Positions 1-3,920 of a stretch of DNA of 9,392 nt are shown one piece after another. This DNA is from JACMOY01 sp046590855 (GTDB taxonomy: Bacteria > Actinomycetota > Actinomycetes > Actinomycetales > Angustibacteraceae). The position numbers and the translations under genes are program-made. How positions within the stretch are numbered: position 1 is the first letter of the stretch; every line of letters starts with the position of its first letter. The stretch is taken from positions 1 through 9,392 of the forward strand of contig JBKJTJ010000228.1 of the NCBI GenBank assembly GCA_046590855.1. The letters are read 5' to 3'. The notes beneath the pieces were generated by a model. It worked only from the letters and a program-made list of their open reading frames with translations, had not been told where the DNA came from and ran no database searches.

Positions 1-26
1 GCGGGCCCGTCGTCCGACATCGGCCC

Positions 27-40
27 TGCGCTTCGGCGCA
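27..40. terminator. Short hairpin with TTCG tetraloop, possible terminator of the upstream gene
   Basis: The sequence TGCGC-TTCG-GCGCA forms a perfect 5-bp stem closed by a C(TTCG)G tetraloop, an unusually stable RNA loop. It sits 15 bases before the putative -10 box of fabG, so it could end a transcript arriving from the left. There is no T-tract after the stem, as is common in high-GC actinomycetes, so termination is only an inference. It could also be a chance GC-rich palindrome. Confidence 0.3.
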
Positions 41-55
41 CACCGCTCGAGCCGC

Positions 56-61
56 TACCGT
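56..61 (+). promoter_or_regulatory. Putative -10 box (TACCGT) for leaderless fabG transcript
   Basis: TACCGT matches the actinobacterial TANNNT -10 consensus and ends 8 bases before the fabG ATG. No Shine-Dalgarno-like purine run lies between the box and the start codon. Together these suggest transcription begins at or next to the ATG, giving a leaderless mRNA. No good -35 hexamer is seen at the usual distance. The hexamer is short, so a chance match is possible. Confidence 0.4.
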
Positions 62-69
62 CGCTGCGC

Positions 70-786
70 ATGAGCGGACGAAGCGTGCTGGTGACCGGCG
101 GCAACCGGGGGATCGGCCTGGCGATCGCCGCCGCGTTCCTGGCGGCCGGCGACAAGGTGGCGATCACCAGCCGCTCGGGCGAGCTGCCGGGCGAGCTGGA
201 CGGCGCGATCGCCGTCCGCTGCGACGTCACCGACACTGCCTCGGTCGATGCGGCGTTCAGCGAGGTCGAGGCACAGCACGGGCCGGTCGAGGTGCTCGTG
301 GCCAACGCGGGCATCACCAAGGACACCCTGCTGATGCGGATGAGCGACGAGGACTTCACCGACGTCCTCGACACCAACCTGACCGGTGCCTTCCGCTGCG
401 CACGCCGCGCCAGCAAGGGGATGATGCGGTTGCGGCGCGGGCGGATCGTGCTGATCTCGAGCGTCGTCGGGCTCTACGGCTCGCCGGGGCAGGCCAACTA
501 CGCGTCGAGCAAGGCGGGGCTGGTGGGCCTCGCGCGGTCGATCACCCGCGAGCTCGGTGGCCGCGGCATCACCGCCAACGTCGTGGCGCCGGGGTTCGTC
601 GAGACCGACATGACGGCGGCGCTGCCCGAGGCGCAGCAGGCGGCCTACAAGGGCGCCATCCCGGCGGGGCGGTTCGCCACCGCGGCGGAGGTCGCCGGCG
701 TCGTACGGTTCGTGGCCAGCGACGAGGCGGCGTACATCAGCGGGGCGGTCGTCCCGGTGGACGGCGGACTAGGGATGGGGCACTGA
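70..786 (+). CDS. fabG: 3-oxoacyl-[acyl-carrier-protein] reductase FabG (SDR family)
   Basis: NADPH-dependent reduction of 3-oxoacyl-ACP to 3-hydroxyacyl-ACP, the first reductive step of FAS-II elongation, in the cytosol. The 238-residue protein is a complete classical short-chain dehydrogenase of normal FabG length. It has the Rossmann motif TGGNRGIG at residues 9-16, the NAG motif at 79-81, an active-site Asn at about 103, Ser131, and YASSK with Tyr144 and Lys148. The end has the usual SDR pattern 'ISGAVVPVDGG'. The ATG at 70 is chosen because the Rossmann strand begins a few residues later and a TANNNT box lies just upstream. The enoyl reductase gene begins one base after the stop, so the two are surely cotranscribed, as in the mycobacterial fabG1(mabA)-inhA pair. 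Context makes FabG far more likely than another SDR. Confidence 0.93.
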   Translation: MSGRSVLVTGGNRGIGLAIAAAFLAAGDKVAITSRSGELPGELDGAIAVRCDVTDTASVDAAFSEVEAQHGPVEVLVANAGITKDTLLMRMSDEDFTDVLDTNLTGAFRCARRASKGMMRLRRGRIVLISSVVGLYGSPGQANYASSKAGLVGLARSITRELGGRGITANVVAPGFVETDMTAALPEAQQAAYKGAIPAGRFATAAEVAGVVRFVASDEAAYISGAVVPVDGGLGMGH

Positions 787-787
787 C

Positions 788-1549
788 ATGGGTCTGCTCG
801 AGGGCAAGCGGCTGCTTGTGACCGGAGTGCTGATGGACTCCTCCATCGCGTTCCACGTCGCGCGGCTGGCGCAGGACGAGGGTGCGCAGGTGGTGCTGAC
901 CTCGTTCGGGCGCACCATGAAGATCACCCAGACGATCGCCAAGCGGCTGCCGCAGCCGGCACCGGTCATCGAGCTCGACGTGCAGGACACCGAGCACCTC
1001 GACACCCTGGCCGACCGGCTGCGCGAGCACGTCGACGGCCTGGACGGGGTGCTGCACTCGATCGGCTTCGCCCCCAAGGGCGCGTTCGACTTCATGACCG
1101 CGCCGTGGGAGGACGTGGCGACCGCGGTGCACGTGTCGGCCTACTCGCTCAAGGCGTTGGCGGTGGCGGCGCTGCCGCTGATGGCACCGGGCAGCAGCGT
1201 CGTGGGCCTGACCTTCGACGCGAAGTTCGCGTGGCCGGTCTACGACTGGATGGGCGTCGCGAAGGCCGCCTTCGAGTCGACGTCGCGGTACTGCGCGCGC
1301 GAGCTCGGCCCGAAGGGCATCCGCTGCAACCTGGTCGCTGCCGGGCCGGTGCGCACGACCGCGGCCAAGAGCATCCCGGGCTTCGAGGCGTTCGAGCAGG
1401 TGTGGGACACCCGGGCCCCCCTGGGCTGGGACGTCAAGGACGCCGAGCCCGCCGCCCGCGCGTGCGTGGCTCTGATGTCGGACTGGTTCCCAGCCACCAC
1501 CGGCGAGATCGTGCACGTCGACGGCGGCGTGCACGCCATGGGGCAGTAG
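788..1549 (+). CDS. fabI: Enoyl-[acyl-carrier-protein] reductase (NADH), FabI/InhA type
   Basis: Reduces trans-2-enoyl-ACP to acyl-ACP with NADH, the last step of each FAS-II elongation round. The 253-residue protein opens like InhA ('GLLEGKRLLVTG') and carries the family's 'DSSIAFHVARLAQ' segment at about 17-29. It has the 'HSIGF' motif at 90-94, Phe143, and the catalytic pair Tyr152 and Lys159 within 'VYDWMGVAK'. 'NLVAAGPVRT' follows at 181-190, and the C-terminal 'PATTGEIVHVDGG' matches the family. It resembles the mycobacterial InhA subgroup more than E. coli FabI in these segments, but is slightly shorter than InhA (269 residues). Translation starts one base after the fabG stop, with the purine-rich end of fabG (GGGATGGGG) as likely ribosome site and translational coupling. 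In mycobacteria a ferrochelatase gene follows inhA; here a convergent gene follows instead. Confidence 0.93.
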   Translation: MGLLEGKRLLVTGVLMDSSIAFHVARLAQDEGAQVVLTSFGRTMKITQTIAKRLPQPAPVIELDVQDTEHLDTLADRLREHVDGLDGVLHSIGFAPKGAFDFMTAPWEDVATAVHVSAYSLKALAVAALPLMAPGSSVVGLTFDAKFAWPVYDWMGVAKAAFESTSRYCARELGPKGIRCNLVAAGPVRTTAAKSIPGFEAFEQVWDTRAPLGWDVKDAEPAARACVALMSDWFPATTGEIVHVDGGVHAMGQ

Positions 1550-1556
1550 GGTCTGG

Positions 1557-1952
1557 TCAGCGCAGGCGCGCCAGCACGGCGCGCGCGTACGCCTGCTCGA
1601 CATCGGTGTCGTCATAACGCACCAGCACCTCGTCCTCGGCCGCCACGACGGCGTACCCCTCCGTCGACCGCTCCAAGCGCACGAAGCCTTCTCCCAGCAG
1701 GTCGCGCAGCTGGCTCTCGCGGGGCAGCCACACCACGGCACCCTGCTCGATGCTGTCCAGCGCCCACTCGGTGGTCCCGTTGAAGCCGATGACGGTGCCG
1801 GTGGCGTGCTGCAGGACGTCGATCGCCATGTCGCTGATGACGAACACGTCGTCGTCCATGTCGCGGTCGGGGACGACGAAGCGGTCGCCGGGTGCCGGCG
1901 TCCAGTCCAGGGCCGCCACGCGCAGGGCCCTGGCGAGCTCGACGGAGATCAT
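1557..1952 (-). CDS. Conserved small protein of unknown function (131 aa)
   Basis: I do not recognise a characterised family. The protein is acidic, predicted soluble, with no signal peptide or membrane segment. The first third holds a 'PGDRFVVPDRDMDDDVFVISDM' type stretch rich in Asp, then 'VIGFNGTTEWALDSIEQ' and 'WLPRESQLRDLLG', which look like well-conserved segments of an actinobacterial family. I recall similar proteins carrying the label 'pilus assembly protein CpaE', but no ATPase or pilus feature is visible, so I do not adopt that name. An in-frame ATG 30 bases upstream (1980-1982) exists. The ATG at 1950-1952 is preferred because the family-like sequence 'MISVELARAL' starts there and a CAGACT box lies 6 bases upstream, which could be a leaderless -10. 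The gene converges on fabI with 7 bases between stops. Confidence 0.75.
   Translation of the reverse strand: MISVELARALRVAALDWTPAPGDRFVVPDRDMDDDVFVISDMAIDVLQHATGTVIGFNGTTEWALDSIEQGAVVWLPRESQLRDLLGEGFVRLERSTEGYAVVAAEDEVLVRYDDTDVEQAYARAVLARLR
1566..1584. terminator. GC hairpin between convergent fabI and the 131-aa gene
   Basis: GCGCGCC-AGCAC-GGCGCGC is a perfect 7-bp inverted repeat with a 5-base loop, starting 16 bases after the fabI stop and lying in the last codons of the convergent gene. Its position fits a terminator for fabI, but it lacks a T-tract and overlaps coding sequence (Ala/Arg/Leu codons of a GC-rich genome), so chance is quite possible. Confidence 0.3.
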
Positions 1953-2035
1953 GGCCCCAGTCTGCCGGGCCCCGCTCGGCACGTCTTGTCGGCCGTTTGA
2001 CGCTCGTGTTGCGCGAGCCCGGTTCCCTCACCAGA

Positions 2036-2059
2036 GGACGGCGGGCGGGCGCGCCGTCC
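2036..2059 (+). promoter_or_regulatory. Foldable leader upstream of hemA
   Basis: GGACGGCG (2036-2043) and CGCCGTCC (2052-2059) form a perfect 8-bp stem with an 8-base loop. The 3' arm can pair instead with GGACG at 2065-2069, giving a competing small hairpin that ends shortly before the ribosome site. Further upstream, TTGACG at 1997-2002 resembles a -35 hexamer, but I see no convincing -10 box at the right distance, so the transcription start is unknown. No known heme or tRNA-responsive element is recognised; a regulatory role is inference. Confidence 0.35.
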
Positions 2060-2075
2060 GGCCTGGACGTCCGAC

Positions 2076-2083
2076 GGGGAGGG
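2076..2083 (+). promoter_or_regulatory. Ribosome binding site that fixes the hemA start
   Basis: GGGGAGGG contains a near-perfect GGAGG, with 4 bases between it and the ATG at 2087. The open frame extends back to 1892, but that extension would overlap the divergent 131-aa gene and lacks GluTR homology. This site and the family's N-terminal 'LGLSHESAP' support the start at 2087. Confidence 0.75.
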
Positions 2084-2086
2084 CTC

Positions 2087-3319
2087 ATGCCGCTGCAGAT
2101 GCTGGGCCTGTCACACGAGAGCGCACCGCTGGAGCTGCTGGAGCGGGCCGCAGTCCGGCCCGGGGGGTGTCGCCCGCTGCTCGCCGCCCTGCTGCATGCC
2201 GGGTGCGCCGAGGCCGTGGTCCTGTCGACGTGCAGCCGCACCGAGCTGTACGTCGTCGGGACCGTCGACCCCGAGGTCCTCGTGCGGGTGCTCGCGCGGC
2301 ACTGCGGCGTCGCGCCGGCCGACCTCGCCGAGGTGGCGCGGCGGCGGTTCGGCGACGAGGTGCCACCACACCTGTTCGCCGTCGCGGGCGGCCTGCGCTC
2401 GCGCGTCCTGGGCGAGCCCGAGATCCACGGGCAGGTGCGGGCCTGCCTGGCCGAGGCGCAGGAGGCCGCCGCCGCAGGGCCGGTGCTGACCCGGCTGTTC
2501 GCCACGGCTGTGCGCTGCGGCCGCGAGGTGCGCGAGCGGACGGCGCTCGGGGGGCAGGGCAGGTCGCTGGCCTGCCGCGCCGTCGACGTCGGGCTGGCGA
2601 CCCTCGCACCGGGCGCCGTCCCGGTCGTGGCGGTCGTGGGTGCCGGCCGGATGGCCGCTGCGGCCGTCGAGCGCCTGGCGGCGACCGGCCTGCGCGCGAC
2701 GGTCGTCGCCCGCGATCGCGACCGGGCCGCCCGGCTCGTCCCCGTGCACGACGTGCGTGAGCTCGCCGACCTGGTGGCGGTGCTGGCCGAGGCCGACCTG
2801 GTGATCTGCGCGACCTCCGCCAGCGCCGACCTGGTGCGGCTGCAGGACGTCCGGACGTCGGCGGCGACGCGGGTGGGCGGACGAGCACTCACCCTCGTCG
2901 ACCTGTCGCTGCCGCGCACGGTCGAGCCCCTGGTCGCCGCGCTGCCCGGCGTGCGACTGATCGGGCTGGACGACCTCGGTGACGGCGACGACCCACGGGG
3001 CCGGGAGGCGGCTGCCGCCGTCGCGGCCGCCGAGACCGTCGTCGCCGCGTGCGTCGAGGGTCACCAGGCGCAGGTGGGCGCCGCGGCGGCCGGTCCCGTC
3101 ATCCGGGCCATGCACGACGCCATCCGCGAGACCTGCCGTCGCGAGCTGCGCGCGGCCGGGGCCATCAGCGACGACCAGGTCGAGCGGATCGCGCACCGGC
3201 TGGCGGGTCAGCTGCTGCACCGGCCGATCCTCGCCGCGCGGGCAGCGGCGCGCACCGGTGACACCGCCGCCCTCGTCGAGGTGCAGGGGCTGTTCAGCGC
3301 ACCGTCACCGAGGCCGTAG
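2087..3319 (+). CDS. hemA: Glutamyl-tRNA reductase family protein (HemA), divergent
   Basis: Family role: NADPH-dependent reduction of glutamyl-tRNA(Glu) to glutamate-1-semialdehyde, the first committed step of C5 tetrapyrrole synthesis. The 410-residue protein covers all three GluTR domains. The N-terminal catalytic domain has 'LGLSHESAP' (6-14), the nucleophile Cys49 in 'STCSR' (47-51), His95, and 'GLRSRVLGEPEIHGQV' (102-117). The Rossmann domain has 'GAGRM' (185-189) and 'VDLSLPRTVEP' (271-281). A helical dimerisation domain follows, to the end. Several usually conserved positions differ. STCNR is STCSR, GLDS is GLRS, and EPQI is EPEI. The 'NRT' after the second Rossmann strand, which contacts NADPH, is 'ARD' (208-210), and the following segment is short. 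Key Cys and His are retained. No other heme gene is adjacent, whereas actinobacterial hemA usually sits with hemC. It may be the sole GluTR or a second, diverged copy; family membership is sure, exact function less so. Confidence 0.82.
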   Translation: MPLQMLGLSHESAPLELLERAAVRPGGCRPLLAALLHAGCAEAVVLSTCSRTELYVVGTVDPEVLVRVLARHCGVAPADLAEVARRRFGDEVPPHLFAVAGGLRSRVLGEPEIHGQVRACLAEAQEAAAAGPVLTRLFATAVRCGREVRERTALGGQGRSLACRAVDVGLATLAPGAVPVVAVVGAGRMAAAAVERLAATGLRATVVARDRDRAARLVPVHDVRELADLVAVLAEADLVICATSASADLVRLQDVRTSAATRVGGRALTLVDLSLPRTVEPLVAALPGVRLIGLDDLGDGDDPRGREAAAAVAAAETVVAACVEGHQAQVGAAAAGPVIRAMHDAIRETCRRELRAAGAISDDQVERIAHRLAGQLLHRPILAARAAARTGDTAALVEVQGLFSAPSPRP

Positions 3320-3794
3320 CGGTCACGTCCTCCTGGCCGTGCACGCAGGACAGCGTCGTCACCGTGACGCTGACCAGGTACGTGCCTGGGGCGGCGAACG
3401 CGTGCGTCAGCACCTTCGACCCGGCCGACGGGTTCTTCTCGCTGTCGCGGCAGTCGCTGACCTTCATGCCGCCCAGACCCCCGTCGCCGAAGTCCTCGAC
3501 GGTGCCCACCAGCCCGCCGTGCGCGTCGACGAACCGCACCGTGAGGGTGACCGGCTGCCCCACGGCGGCGTCCACGCTGGGCGGCTCGAGCCGGACGGCG
3601 AGCCCGCCGTCCGCCGCCGGCTGCAGGGGGGTCGGGGTCGGGCTGGCGGTCGCCGTGGGGCTCGGCGTGGCCGCGAGCTTGACGCCCTCGACCTGCACCG
3701 GGGCTCGTGAGCAGCCGGTGAGCAGCGCGGCGCCCAGCGGGAGGGCCACCAGCGCGACGGCGACCGGCGCGCGCCGGGCCCGGATCGTGATCAC
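3294..3794 (-). CDS. Secreted lipoprotein with PKD-like domain
   Basis: A 166-residue putative lipoprotein. The N-terminus has Arg-rich residues 5-8, a hydrophobic core (about 9-24) and a lipobox LTGC with Cys28 as the predicted lipidation site, so it should be anchored on the outer face of the membrane. A Pro/Thr/Ser linker follows (about 42-59), typical of exported actinobacterial proteins. The C-terminal part is a single Ig-like/PKD-type beta domain: 'VTLTVRFVDAHGG', 'DFGDGG' and 'HAFAAPGTYLVSVTV' match the PKD pattern. Two cysteines in this domain ('SDCRD', 'LSCVH') could form a disulfide. The start is a GTG at 3792-3794, chosen because it begins the signal peptide and a TACCGT box lies 6 bases upstream with no Shine-Dalgarno site. 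The gene ends inside the end of hemA: the two coding regions overlap tail to tail by 26 bases. Specific function unknown; PKD-like domains usually mediate surface protein or carbohydrate contacts. Confidence 0.82.
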   Translation of the reverse strand: MITIRARRAPVAVALVALPLGAALLTGCSRAPVQVEGVKLAATPSPTATASPTPTPLQPAADGGLAVRLEPPSVDAAVGQPVTLTVRFVDAHGGLVGTVEDFGDGGLGGMKVSDCRDSEKNPSAGSKVLTHAFAAPGTYLVSVTVTTLSCVHGQEDVTATASVTVR

Positions 3795-3800
3795 GCGCCG

Positions 3801-3806
3801 ACGGTA
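3801..3806 (-). promoter_or_regulatory. Putative -10 box (TACCGT) for leaderless lipoprotein transcript
   Basis: On the minus strand TACCGT fits TANNNT and ends 6 bases before the GTG start at 3794. It is identical to the hexamer in front of fabG. There is no ribosome site between the box and the GTG, which fits a leaderless mRNA. No clear -35 hexamer was found. Confidence 0.4.
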
Positions 3807-3891
3807 GTCCGCGGACGGCGACCGGGTGCGCAGGTGGCCGGGATTGGCTCCAGACGTCCTGCCCGAGTGACGGTGCGTGAGGGGGGTTCAC

Positions 3892-3899
3892 CACCGGTG
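3892..3899. promoter_or_regulatory. CACCGGTG palindrome in the Mur ligase promoter, possible operator
   Basis: CACCGGTG is a perfect 8-bp palindrome nested in TCACC-ACC-GGTGA (3888-3900), in the spacer just upstream of the putative -10 box of the Mur ligase gene. That is where a repressor would act. TTCACC at 3887-3892 could alternatively be a poor -35 hexamer with a short 15-base spacer. I do not know a regulator for this site; an operator role is inference. Confidence 0.3.
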
Positions 3900-3907
3900 A
3901 GCGCCGC

Positions 3908-3913
3908 TAGTCT
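3908..3913 (+). promoter_or_regulatory. Putative -10 box (TAGTCT) for leaderless Mur ligase transcript
   Basis: TAGTCT matches TANNNT and ends 7 bases before the ATG at 3921. The bases between (CCGCGTC) hold no ribosome site. The pattern points to a leaderless transcript and supports 3921 rather than the in-frame upstream ATG at 3834 as the translation start. Confidence 0.5.
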
Positions 3914-3920
3914 CCGCGTC

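Noticed and set aside
737..1741. 334-residue minus-strand open frame across fabI
   Set aside because: Antisense shadow of fabI, rich in Arg and His, running across the stop-to-stop junction of two real genes.
1980..2040. Rex-type or other redox operator upstream of hemA
   Set aside because: Streptomyces-type hem control made me look for TTGTG...CACAA; only an isolated TTGTC is present, with no inverted partner.
1892..2086. Longer hemA open frame beginning at 1892
   Set aside because: It would overlap the start of the divergent 131-aa gene and adds a low-complexity Arg/Gly/Pro stretch with no GluTR similarity; the ribosome site at 2076-2083 and family N-terminus support 2087.
3834..3920. N-terminal extension of the Mur ligase from the ATG at 3834
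   Set aside because: The extra 29 residues do not resemble the CphA N-terminus, and the putative promoter box at 3908-3913 lies inside the extension.
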